This document shows positions 1 to 6,734 of a stretch of 8,998 nucleotides of DNA, piece after piece. The position numbers were made by a program, and so were the translations under genes. The first letter of the stretch is position 1; each line of letters opens with the position of its first letter. The notes beneath the pieces were generated by a model. That model made no database searches, had not been told where the DNA came from, and worked only from the letters and a program-made list of their open reading frames with translations. Source of the DNA: Thermoguttaceae bacterium (GTDB lineage Bacteria; Planctomycetota; Planctomycetia; Pirellulales; Thermoguttaceae); contig JANLFZ010000255.1 of the NCBI GenBank assembly GCA_024653385.1, positions 1 to 8,998 of the forward strand, written 5' to 3'.

Positions 1-49
1 CCAATAGGCTCTTCACGGCGAGCCGATCCAGCCTGGTAGCCCATCCGTC

Positions 50-1339
50 ATGTCCGATCCCGCTCCCGACCCTTACGCCGCCTGGCGCAACCCCAGCTAC
101 CGTCTCTATGCGGCCGGTTGGTTCGCGATGACCTTCGGGGCCATGATGGAGGGCGTGGCGATCCGGCTGGTGGTCTATCAGTGGACGGGCGACTATCTGG
201 CGTTGGGGTGGATCGGGCTGGTGCGCGCGCTGCCCGTGCTGCTGTTGGCGATTCCCGGCGGACAGCTCGCCGACCGGCTCGACCGCCGCCGGGTAGTCGT
301 CTTCATGTTGGGGCTTAGCCTGCTGGTTTCGCTGGGGCTGGCCGCGGCCGTGCGATGGGAACTGCCGCTAGCCTGGATCTATGTCCTGTTGGGCATCGGG
401 GCGGTCAGCCAGGCCTTGGGGGGACCGTCACGCGCGGCGCTGTTGCCTCAGATCGTTCCCCAAGAGAGCTTCCCCAATGCCGTCACCTGGAACACCAGCG
501 TGTTCCAGATCGCCTCGATGACCGGACCGGCCGCGGGCGGATTTCTGATCGACTGGGCGGGCGGCGCCGCGCAGTGCTTCCTGCTGGTGGCGCTCTGCCG
601 GCTCGTGTCGCTGGCGTCGCTGGCCGGGGTCCGCTACCGCGCGGCCGAACGCTCGGGCGAGTCGGTATCGCTCGAAAGCCTCGTTGCCGGCGTCGGGTTC
701 GTCTGGCGGAACAAGGTGATTCTCGCCACGATCACGCTCGACCTGTTCGCCGTGCTCTTGGCCGGGGTGACCTACCTCTTGCCCGTGTTCGCCGAAGACA
801 TCCTCAACGTCGGCGCCCGCGGCCTGGGCCTGCTCCAATCGGCCGAGGCGGCTGGGGCCGTGGCCATGGCGGTCCTGTTGGCGCATCGGAGGCCGATGCG
901 GCGGGCCGGGCGGACGCTGCTGTGGGCCGTGGCCGGCTTCGGCGCGGCGACGATCGTCTTTGGGTTGTCGCGGTGGTTTCCTCTGTCGCTGGCCATGATG
1001 TTCGTCCTCGGCGCGCTGGACAACATCAGCGTGGTGGTGCGGCACACGCTCGTGCAGATGCTCACCCCCGACGCGATGCGAGGCCGCGTCTCGGCGGTCA
1101 ACAACATTTTCATCGTGGCCTCCAACGACCTGGGGGGCGTCGAATCGGGCATCGCGGCCCATTTTCTCGGGCCCGAAGGCTCCGCGGTCCTGGGGGGCGC
1201 CGGGGCCATCGGCGTGGTGATCGGGGTGGCGCGGGTCTGGCCCCAGATCCTCCAAATCGGCGCCCTGGCGGATGTGCGTCCCCTGGAGGCTGCCGAGGCC
1301 GAGGAACGGGCCGACGAGGAGCGGGCGGCGCGCACCTAA
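50..1339 (+). CDS. MFS transporter, EntS/MFS_3-like exporter
   Basis: A 429-residue polytopic inner-membrane protein of the major facilitator superfamily, probably a proton-driven exporter. Seen: about 12 hydrophobic segments in two halves, separated by a polar stretch near residues 195-218. Loop 2-3 carries the MFS motif A form GGQLADRLDRRR at about residues 70-81. A PSRAALLPQIVPQESFPNA stretch at about 125-143 resembles the EntS/MFS_3 branch (enterobactin exporter relatives). The C-terminal tail is acidic (residues 408-429). The ATG at 50 is chosen because the protein then begins with a short polar tail before the first membrane segment; no clear Shine-Dalgarno precedes it. The gene converges on purF. 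The substrate cannot be read from sequence: siderophore, drug and metabolite export are all possible. The family is secure, the function is not. Confidence 0.9.
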   Translation: MSDPAPDPYAAWRNPSYRLYAAGWFAMTFGAMMEGVAIRLVVYQWTGDYLALGWIGLVRALPVLLLAIPGGQLADRLDRRRVVVFMLGLSLLVSLGLAAAVRWELPLAWIYVLLGIGAVSQALGGPSRAALLPQIVPQESFPNAVTWNTSVFQIASMTGPAAGGFLIDWAGGAAQCFLLVALCRLVSLASLAGVRYRAAERSGESVSLESLVAGVGFVWRNKVILATITLDLFAVLLAGVTYLLPVFAEDILNVGARGLGLLQSAEAAGAVAMAVLLAHRRPMRRAGRTLLWAVAGFGAATIVFGLSRWFPLSLAMMFVLGALDNISVVVRHTLVQMLTPDAMRGRVSAVNNIFIVASNDLGGVESGIAAHFLGPEGSAVLGGAGAIGVVIGVARVWPQILQIGALADVRPLEAAEAEERADEERAART

Positions 1340-1347
1340 ACGATGCA

Positions 1348-1379
1348 GCGCTAGACGCGGGTGGCCAGGCCCCTAGCGC
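1348..1379. terminator. Candidate bidirectional hairpin between convergent MFS and purF stops
   Basis: Perfect 7-bp inverted repeat GCGCTAG (1348-1354) and CTAGCGC (1373-1379) around an 18-nt GC-rich loop. It lies just after the MFS TAA, and the purF TAG is inside its right arm. There is no T-run on either side, so it is not a canonical intrinsic terminator. It could be a Rho-assisted or bidirectional 3' end structure, or a decayed piece of the GCGCTAGCG palindromes seen near 8690. Confidence 0.35.
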
Positions 1380-3010
1380 GCCGCGGCGGATTCCTTGCGG
1401 CCGGGCGGTTGGCCGTTGCCGCTTGCCGGCACGCCCGCTGCCTCGACCACGTCGTACGTCCGGCCGCGGCAGATCCCCTGCCGGTAGTCTTCGTGCGCCT
1501 GTTCGGCCAGCAGGGTCCCGTGGGGCGTGGGGTATTTCCCGGTGATGCACGCCTGGCAAAGCTGTTCGGCCTCCAGCCCGATCGCCCGGGCCACCGACTC
1601 GACCGGCAAGTACCGCAACGAGGTGGCCCCGAGGTGCTCGGCCATCTGTCGTTCGATCTGGGGCGACAGCGGCTCTCCCTGAAGGAACCTGGGCGCGAAC
1701 AACTCGCCGACGGTCGACATGTCGATGCCGTAGAAGCAGGGCGAGATGATCGGCGGGCAAGCCACGCGCACGTGGATCTCCTTGGGCTTGCCGAGTTGAT
1801 ACATCCGCTCCAAGAGGGCCTTCATCGTCGTCGAGCGGACGATCGAGTCCTCGACCAGAAACACGCGCCGGCCTTCGAGCACCTCGCGCAGCGGCGTGTA
1901 CTTGGTCTGGGCCTTCTTGGCGCGGCTTTCGGCGCCCTCGATGAACGTCCGGCCGCTGTACCGGTTGCGGATCAGGCCCTCCAGACACGGCACCCCGAGC
2001 TTGTAGGCCATGGCCGCGGCCGCCGCCTTGCTGGTGTCGGGCACGGGCACGACGATCGTGTCGGCGTCGACCGGCACGGTCTCGAGCCGGGCCAGTTCCT
2101 CGCCGAGGGCCTTGCGCGCCATGTACACGCTGCGCCCGTCCAGCGTGCTGGCGACGTTCGAAAAGTAGATCCACTCGAAGAAACAGTGCGCCCGGCGCGG
2201 ACTCGGCGCGAACCGCTGGATCTCCAGGTGGCCCCCGGTGATCGCAATGACCTGGCCCGGCTGCACGGAGCGGATGTTCTCGGCCGAAAACCCCAGGTTC
2301 AACAGCGCCACGCTTTCGCTGGCCGCGGCGAACAGCGGGCCCTCGATCGCGTAGCTGAGGGGCTTGATCCCCAGAGGGTCGCGGGCGACCAGCATGTCGC
2401 CCAGCGCATCGAGAAACACGAGGCTATACGCCCCGTCGAACCGGGCCGCCAGCTCGCGGCACACCTCGACCAGCGAGGGCCGGGCTTGCCGGGCCAGGGC
2501 CGTGCTGATCGCGTGCATGATGATCTCGGTGTCGGTTTCCCGGGCGAGGTGATTGTCGGCGTTCTCGAGCAACTCGGCCCGCAACTGCGGGTAGTTGGCC
2601 AATTGCCCGTTGAACGCGAAGCTGAACCACTTGTGCTTCTTGATGTGGTGCCGCTCGAAGGGCTGGGCGTAGCTGCGGTCATCGGCCCCACAGGTCGCGT
2701 AGCGCACGTGTCCGATCGCGGCGATGCCGCTGTACTCCCGCATCAGGCTCTCGTACTTGCCGCGGTGGTTGAGGCGGAACACCTCGGCCACGGTGCCCAC
2801 TTCCTTGTGGGTGTCGATGAGCTGGTTTCGCCCGGGGAGATACGTCGTCATCCCGGCCGCCAACTGTCCGCGGTTCTGGATGTCCAGAAGGATGCGCGGC
2901 ATGAGGCGGCAAACCTGCGTGGGGTCGTGCCCGGGACACAAGGGGCTAACCCCCCGGTCTGGCAGGTGATAGATCGCCGCCACCCCGCACTCTTCGTGCA
3001 ACTGGCTCAT
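1373..3010 (-). CDS. purF: Amidophosphoribosyltransferase (PurF family, Fe-S type, divergent)
   Basis: Converts PRPP plus glutamine to 5-phosphoribosylamine, the first step of purine synthesis, in the cytoplasm. From the ATG at 3010 it is 545 residues. MSQLHEE is a 7-residue propeptide before the nucleophile Cys8 (CGVAAIYH), as in Bacillus-type PurF. Glutaminase residues are in place: Arg103 (GHVRYAT), Asn134-Gly135, Asp160 (ETDTE). All four expected [4Fe-4S] ligands are visible: Cys276 (AHCFFEWIYFS), Cys425 (SPCFYGID), Cys485 and Cys488 (LCQACITGKYPT). The PRPP loop at 383-395 reads VFLVEDSIVRSTT, where the family norm is VDDSIVRGTT. About 14 extra residues lie between Cys8 and NRGQ (usually HRGQ). 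A TTG at 3037 in the same frame, with AAGGAG (3051-3056) 13 nt upstream, is an alternative start giving a 16-residue propeptide. I prefer the ATG, which has a GGGGGG tract 11 nt upstream. Confidence 0.9.
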   Translation of the reverse strand: MSQLHEECGVAAIYHLPDRGVSPLCPGHDPTQVCRLMPRILLDIQNRGQLAAGMTTYLPGRNQLIDTHKEVGTVAEVFRLNHRGKYESLMREYSGIAAIGHVRYATCGADDRSYAQPFERHHIKKHKWFSFAFNGQLANYPQLRAELLENADNHLARETDTEIIMHAISTALARQARPSLVEVCRELAARFDGAYSLVFLDALGDMLVARDPLGIKPLSYAIEGPLFAAASESVALLNLGFSAENIRSVQPGQVIAITGGHLEIQRFAPSPRRAHCFFEWIYFSNVASTLDGRSVYMARKALGEELARLETVPVDADTIVVPVPDTSKAAAAAMAYKLGVPCLEGLIRNRYSGRTFIEGAESRAKKAQTKYTPLREVLEGRRVFLVEDSIVRSTTMKALLERMYQLGKPKEIHVRVACPPIISPCFYGIDMSTVGELFAPRFLQGEPLSPQIERQMAEHLGATSLRYLPVESVARAIGLEAEQLCQACITGKYPTPHGTLLAEQAHEDYRQGICRGRTYDVVEAAGVPASGNGQPPGRKESAAAR

Positions 3011-3060
3011 GAAGCAGGGCACCCCCCGGAAAGGCAACGAACGGGCAACGCTCCTTGTTC

Positions 3061-3089
3061 ATTTTAGAAGCGCCGCCCCTCCTCCACAA
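3061..3089 (-). promoter_or_regulatory. Candidate sigma70-like promoter for purF
   Basis: On the minus strand, TTGTGG (3089-3084) and TAAAAT (3066-3061) are separated by exactly 17 bp. The -10 matches 5/6 of consensus and the -35 matches 3/6. Predicted transcription start is near 3054, giving a leader of about 44 nt that contains AAGGAG at 3056-3051. No PurR- or PurBox-like operator was recognised. Confidence 0.4.
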
Positions 3090-3144
3090 CCAGGCCGCGC
3101 CGGCCATGTCGCTCTTGAACAGTCGGCAAGGCTTGATTAGCCTG

Positions 3145-3153
3145 TGCTATAGC
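3145..3153 (+). promoter_or_regulatory. Weak extended -10 candidate for the GHMP kinase gene
   Basis: TGCTATAGC has the TGn extension in front of TATAGC (4/6 match). No -35 is found at normal spacing. Transcription would start near 3160, leaving a leader of about 28 nt that includes the Shine-Dalgarno at 3174-3178. It is within the 177-bp purF/kinase divergent region. Confidence 0.22.
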
Positions 3154-3173
3154 GGCCCAACGACGCACCCAAT

Positions 3174-3179
3174 GGAGGG
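3174..3179 (+). promoter_or_regulatory. Shine-Dalgarno fixing the TTG start of the GHMP kinase
   Basis: GGAGGG lies 8 nt before the TTG at 3188. The nearby ATG at 3172 is out of frame, and the next in-frame Met (residue 49) falls after the conserved N-terminal motif. The ribosome site therefore supports TTG initiation. Confidence 0.7.
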
Positions 3180-3187
3180 AAAGTACC

Positions 3188-4243
3188 TTGCCCACCCCCG
3201 ACAAGCCGTTGCGCATCATTAACAGCGTGGCACCCATCCGCATTGCCGATTTCGGCGGATGGACGGACACTTGGTTCGCCAAGTTCGGCAAGGTGCTCAA
3301 CGTGGCCGTATACCCGCTGGCCGAGGTGCAGATGCGCGTGTTCCACCGCGATGGCCAGCGTCCGCCCATCACGATCTACGCCGAGAATTACGGCGAGCGG
3401 TACACGCTCGAAGGCGTTGGGGGCACCTACGACCGGCATCCCCTCTTGGAGGCCGCGCTGCGGTTCATGGGCGTGCCGGACGACTTGGCCCTGGAGATCG
3501 ACATCTTCAGCGAAGCGCCGGCCGGGGCTTCGACCGGCACCAGCGCCGCCGTGAGCGTCTCGCTGGTCGGCGCGCTGGACCTTCTGACCCCCGGACGGCT
3601 CACGCCACACGAGGTGGCCCGCGCCGCACACCGCATCGAAACCGACTTGTTGCACCAGCAATCGGGCGTGCAGGACCAGTTGGCGTCGGCGTATGGTGGC
3701 ATCAACTACATCGAGATCCTCGAATACCCGCACGCCATCGTCAGCCCGTTGCACGTGCCGCAGGCCGTGGAATGGGAATTGGAGCGCCGGCTGTCGCTGG
3801 TCTTTCTGGGCCAGTCGCACAGCTCGTCGAGGGTCCACGAGCGGGTGATCGAGGAGTTGGAAGACGCCGGTCCAGACGCCGAGAAACTCCGGCCGCTGCG
3901 CCGAACGCCCATGCATGCACGCGATGCGCTGTACGCGGGCGACTTCGTGGCGCTGGGCAAGGCGATGATCGAGAACACCGAGGCCCAAGCGAATCTCCAC
4001 CCCGATCTGGTCAGCCCGCGCCATCAGGCGGTCATCGACGTGGCCCGCCGTCACGGCGCCCTGGGGTGGAAGGTCAACGGCGCCGGCGGGGACGGCGGCT
4101 CCGTGACGCTCTTGGGAGGTCCGCAGACCGCGGCGAACCGGGCCATGCTCCGCGCCATCGCCACCGAGGTGCCCGGCACGCAGAACATCCCCATCTACCT
4201 CAGCCCGGCCGGGCTGCGCGTATGGGAGGTGGCCCCCGCGTAG
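3188..4243 (+). CDS. GHMP-family sugar kinase (HddA/COG2605-like)
   Basis: A 351-residue cytoplasmic kinase of the galactokinase-homoserine kinase-mevalonate kinase-phosphomevalonate kinase (GHMP) fold. Seen: N-terminal substrate motif SVAPIRIADFGGWTD (about 13-27); ATP-binding motif PAGASTGTSAA (111-121), a variant of P-x-G-x-G-S-S-A; a QSGVQDQLASAYGG block (158-171) matching the region of the catalytic Asp in heptose-7-phosphate kinase HddA; and the C-terminal GHMP motif KVNGAGGDGG (295-304). Length fits HddA-type kinases (about 330-350). HddA phosphorylates D-glycero-D-manno-heptose 7-phosphate for GDP-heptose synthesis, but L-fucose kinase-like and unknown sugar substrates are in the same family. 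No heptose-pathway neighbour (gmhA, gmhB, hddC) is in the window, so the substrate is unassigned. Starts at TTG with a good Shine-Dalgarno. Confidence 0.88.
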   Translation: MPTPDKPLRIINSVAPIRIADFGGWTDTWFAKFGKVLNVAVYPLAEVQMRVFHRDGQRPPITIYAENYGERYTLEGVGGTYDRHPLLEAALRFMGVPDDLALEIDIFSEAPAGASTGTSAAVSVSLVGALDLLTPGRLTPHEVARAAHRIETDLLHQQSGVQDQLASAYGGINYIEILEYPHAIVSPLHVPQAVEWELERRLSLVFLGQSHSSSRVHERVIEELEDAGPDAEKLRPLRRTPMHARDALYAGDFVALGKAMIENTEAQANLHPDLVSPRHQAVIDVARRHGALGWKVNGAGGDGGSVTLLGGPQTAANRAMLRAIATEVPGTQNIPIYLSPAGLRVWEVAPA

Positions 4244-4284
4244 CCGACGCTGGGGCAAATCCGTCGCGTGGCCGCGGCGAACGC

Positions 4285-4473
4285 TCAGAAGCAGCACTTC
4301 GCCTTGGCGGGCTTTCCGGTGTAGAACTCGCCGGGGGCGGCCTTCTTGTGCTGGAACTTGGCCGGCTTGATCATCTTCTCGAGCTTGGGCGGCTTGAGAA
4401 GCTGTCCGCCCACCGACACGCTCGGCAAACCCAGAAAACCAACCAGTGCCAGCACCAAGAGGATTCGTCGCAT
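4285..4473 (-). CDS. Small secreted lysine-rich peptide ending in Cys-Cys-Phe
   Basis: Not a family I recognise. The predicted product is 62 residues. Residues 1-20 form a typical signal peptide: two Arg after Met, then a long Leu/Val/Ala/Gly core, with cleavage probably near residues 20-24 (PSVSVGG). The remaining segment of about 38-40 residues has ten Lys and only two Glu, four Pro and a KPAK motif occurring twice, and ends KAKCCF. There is no lipobox Cys near the signal peptide. The ATG at 4473 is chosen over a longer frame reaching 4563 because AAGGAG (4485-4480) lies 6 nt upstream and because it places the signal sequence at the N-terminus. It converges on the kinase gene with a 41-bp gap. 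It is probably exported; the terminal cysteines could cross-link or bind metal (inference). Confidence 0.7.
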   Translation of the reverse strand: MRRILLVLALVGFLGLPSVSVGGQLLKPPKLEKMIKPAKFQHKKAAPGEFYTGKPAKAKCCF

Positions 4474-4723
4474 GGCTCGCTCCTTGTCGAGGTCCGAGAG
4501 GCTATGAGCGCCAAACGCTCGGCACCTACCGCGCCGAGTCGCGGCTGCGCAACTGTAGCTCAAGGCGCCCGAGACGCCATCCTAGTTGGGGCATTTGCCC
4601 CCGGCTACCCCCCGCTTCGGGTCCGAGCCATCTCGTGCGCGGAATGAACAGGTTGGAACTGGCAGACCCGCTTTCGCCGCGCGAATCGGGCAAGAGGGCT
4701 TCTGTGCCGAGCGTGACCTTGGG

Positions 4724-4729
4724 TATACT
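4724..4729 (+). promoter_or_regulatory. Candidate -10 box upstream of ruvB
   Basis: TATACT matches 5/6 of the sigma70 -10. No convincing -35 is seen 16-18 bp upstream. Transcription would begin near 4736, directly at the ATG of the 38-codon ORF and about 133 nt ahead of the ruvB start. Confidence 0.35.
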
Positions 4730-4737
4730 AACGGCCT

Positions 4738-4854
4738 ATGAAACAACAAGTTGGGCAAACCCACCCGAAGCAGGAATCGCGGCGTCCTTGCTCTGTCGGC
4801 CTGCCCACCTGGGGTTCCGCTCGCCCAAACCGTCACATTTCACGGGAAGGTTAG
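4738..4854 (+). CDS. Possible 38-codon leader ORF upstream of ruvB
   Basis: ATG at 4738 to TAG at 4852-4854, beginning MKQQVGQTHPKQES. It begins 8 nt after the TATACT box, so a transcript from that box would be nearly leaderless for this ORF. It ends 14 nt before the ruvB ATG, which itself has no Shine-Dalgarno, so termination and re-initiation could feed ruvB. The peptide is polar and basic with no recognisable motif and no amino-acid run suggesting attenuation. It may be chance: a 38-codon ORF is not unusual in GC-rich DNA. Confidence 0.2.
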   Translation: MKQQVGQTHPKQESRRPCSVGLPTWGSARPNRHISREG

Positions 4855-4868
4855 CGGCGGTGTGACGA

Positions 4869-5900
4869 ATGCCTCGCGAACCGGTCCTTAGCCAGCCGAT
4901 CGAGCCGAACGACGACGATCGCGCCTTGCGTCCCCAGCGCATGGGGGAGATGGTCGGGCAGCGCGAAGTGTACGCCCGAATTCAGATCGCGGTCGATGCG
5001 GCGTCCAAACGAGGCGAACCGCTTGGCCATATTCTCTTCGACGGCCCCCCTGGGTTGGGCAAGACCACGTTTGCCACGTGTATTCCCCGCGAATTAGGGG
5101 TTAGCTTCCAGATTGCCAGCGGGGCGACGCTCAAGGCTCCCAAGGACCTTGTGCCCTATTTGACGAATGCCGAAGAGCGGTCCGTGCTGTTCATCGACGA
5201 GATCCACCGGATGCAGAAGGCCGTCGAGGAGTTCTTGTATCCGGCCATGGAGGATTTCCGCATCGACTTGACGCTTGGCGAGGGGGTCAACGCGCGGACC
5301 TTCAATATGCCGCTCAAACCCTTCACGCTGATCGGCGCCACCACGCGAACCGGTCTGCTTTCGGCGCCCCTGCGCGATCGGTTCCAGATGCGCGAACACC
5401 TCGACTTCTACACGGTCGAGGAGTTGTCCGAAATCGTGCGGCGTAACGCGGGCAAGCTCCGCGTCGGGATCGAGGACAACGCCTCGATCGAAATCGCCAG
5501 CCGCAGCCGGGGGACCCCGCGACTGGCAAACAACCGCCTGCGATGGGTCCGCGACTACGCCATCAGCCGGGCCAACGGCCGCATCACCCTCTCCGTCGCC
5601 CGCGATGCCCTCGACATGCAGGGAATCGACCGGCTGGGCCTGGACGCCCAGGATCGGAAGTACCTCACGGTGATCGCGCGGGTGTTCGGCGGCGGACCCG
5701 TGGGCGTCGAGGCGGTCGCGCACACGATGAATCTCGCCCCCGACACGCTGATCGACGAGGTCGAACCCTATCTGCTCCGCTCCGAATTGATCGTCCGCAC
5801 CCCGCGCGGACGCCGCCTGACCGCTGCCGGCTTCGAACACATCGGCCTGGCGCCGGGCGAGGATGCGGCCAAGAGCGGACAACGCCTGCTGTTCGATTAG
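4869..5900 (+). CDS. ruvB: Holliday junction branch migration helicase RuvB
   Basis: A 343-residue AAA+ motor that, with RuvA, drives branch migration at Holliday junctions in recombinational repair. Domains seen: GHILFDGPPGLGKTT (53-67) containing Walker A; Walker B LFIDE (107-111) followed by IHR; beta-hairpin region DFRIDLTLGEGVNARTFNMP (129-148), the RuvA contact in known RuvB; sensor 1 GATTR (156-160); arginine-finger region APLRDRF (166-172); sensor 2 GTPR (215-218); C-terminal winged helix with GGPVGVEAVAHTMN, EPYLLR and RTPRGR. After GTPR the sequence is LANNRLRWVRDYA, where the usual form is IANRLLRRVRD. An in-frame TGA two codons upstream (4863-4865) makes the ATG at 4869 the earliest start. 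No Shine-Dalgarno is evident. No ruvA or ruvC is in the window, so this copy is unlinked here. Its stop overlaps the opposing permease stop (TTAG shared). Confidence 0.96.
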   Translation: MPREPVLSQPIEPNDDDRALRPQRMGEMVGQREVYARIQIAVDAASKRGEPLGHILFDGPPGLGKTTFATCIPRELGVSFQIASGATLKAPKDLVPYLTNAEERSVLFIDEIHRMQKAVEEFLYPAMEDFRIDLTLGEGVNARTFNMPLKPFTLIGATTRTGLLSAPLRDRFQMREHLDFYTVEELSEIVRRNAGKLRVGIEDNASIEIASRSRGTPRLANNRLRWVRDYAISRANGRITLSVARDALDMQGIDRLGLDAQDRKYLTVIARVFGGGPVGVEAVAHTMNLAPDTLIDEVEPYLLRSELIVRTPRGRRLTAAGFEHIGLAPGEDAAKSGQRLLFD

Positions 5901-6733
5901 CTGCTGGCGCTGCGATAGCTCGACAGGGCGCGATGGAACAGCCAGCGGGAACCAGCCAGGCTGACCACCGCGGCCACCAAGGCGAACAAAGGCAGAAGCC
6001 ACTCGTCGGCCGTACGCGGCGCCAGCGGTCCGGCGAGGAACCGGGCCGGCACGTTGATGACCACCAGCACGGGAATAATGAACGTGAAGAACCACCGCAG
6101 CGGACTGCCGAAGGTCCCGCGGTAGATCTCCCTCGGATACCGGGCGAAATTGGTGATGTAGAACCAGAAATCGTACAGCGTCTGGTTCCGCCCCAGCCAC
6201 ACGCTCGACGCCGCCAGTGCAATCATCAGGCCATAGAGAATCGTCACGCCGCAGGCCACGTAGGCCAGGTACAGCGCGGCTTGGAGGGGGCTCGGCACGT
6301 GCCCGAGCTGCGCCAGCGCGTAGATCATCAAGATCGCCCCGAAGATCAAATTCGCCACCGATGCCCACTCGATCCGCTGGAGGGACACCAGAAACTGGGT
6401 GTCGATCGGCTTCAACAGCGCGAAATCGAGCGAACCGGTGCGGATCATCTCGCTGAACTCGTCGGCGTTGGTCATGAACAGGCCCTGGACCAGGCCGTTG
6501 ACCACATAGGTCGTTGCCAGAAACACGAAGAACTCGTGTTTTCCCCAGCCCGTGCCCGCCCCGAGCATGGGCGTGTACTCGAAGACCAAGATGTAGAAGG
6601 CCAGGTTCATCGCCATCCACGCCAGCGACGAGGCCATCTCGACGAGGAAGTTCGCGCGGAACGTCATGTCGCGCACGAGGCTGTTTCGCGCGAACAGTGC
6701 CAGCACTTTGAGGTAGTTCGGGCCGTCGCGCAT
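5897..6733 (-). CDS. ABC-2 type permease 2 (COG3694-like)
   Basis: A 278-residue membrane subunit of an ABC exporter. Six hydrophobic segments are visible: about 31-51, 68-86, 120-145, 150-176, 205-224 and 240-262. The stretch EFSEMIRTGSLDFALLKPIDTQF (about 91-113) is the conserved cytoplasmic signature of this permease group, matching DIRSGAVKKYLIQPVDM in the neighbouring permease 1. The two are therefore paralogous partners expected to form a heterodimer with the ATPase encoded upstream. The ATG at 6733 begins 1 nt after the permease 1 TGA. A strong GGAGGG (6743-6738) lies within the last permease 1 codons, which points to translational coupling. The gene looks intact. The export substrate is unknown; relatives are annotated only as ABC-2 or antibiotic/daunorubicin-type exporters. 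Confidence 0.88.
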   Translation of the reverse strand: MRDGPNYLKVLALFARNSLVRDMTFRANFLVEMASSLAWMAMNLAFYILVFEYTPMLGAGTGWGKHEFFVFLATTYVVNGLVQGLFMTNADEFSEMIRTGSLDFALLKPIDTQFLVSLQRIEWASVANLIFGAILMIYALAQLGHVPSPLQAALYLAYVACGVTILYGLMIALAASSVWLGRNQTLYDFWFYITNFARYPREIYRGTFGSPLRWFFTFIIPVLVVINVPARFLAGPLAPRTADEWLLPLFALVAAVVSLAGSRWLFHRALSSYRSASS

Positions 6734-6734
6734 G

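Larger units (their letters stand above)
4474..4868. other. 395-bp divergent intergenic region upstream of the small peptide gene and ruvB
   Basis: Contains no long credible gene. The left part, which is the leader side of the peptide gene, holds three short inverted repeats: GAGCG/CGCTC (4506-4520), CTCGGC/GCCGAG (4518-4538) and GGGGC-ATTT-GCCCC (4588-4601), plus CCCG-CTT-CGGG (4611-4621). None is followed by a T-run. The first two overlap at 4518-4520 and cannot form together. The right part has a TATACT box at 4724-4729 and a 38-codon ORF before ruvB. An overlapping 139-codon frame (4446-4865) has no visible motif and crosses the peptide gene, so it is not called. Confidence 0.6.

Noticed and set aside
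428..1255. 275-codon minus-strand frame opposite the MFS gene
   Set aside because: Low-complexity His/Arg/Gln/Pro composition typical of a shadow frame; the opposite strand has a clear transporter.
1361..3067. 568-codon plus-strand open frame opposite purF
   Set aside because: It is antisense to a protein with full PurF motifs. Long antisense frames are expected in GC-rich DNA, and this one shows no domain.
4588..4621. Rho-independent terminator from the GC-rich hairpins
   Set aside because: No run of T follows the stems on either strand.
4446..4865. 139-codon plus-strand frame in the gap before ruvB
   Set aside because: Arg/Pro-rich with no motif, starts antisense to the signal peptide of the small secreted gene, and has no Shine-Dalgarno.
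5094..6620. 508-codon minus-strand frame crossing ruvB and permease 2
   Set aside because: It overlaps two genes with unmistakable motifs in other frames and has no motif of its own.
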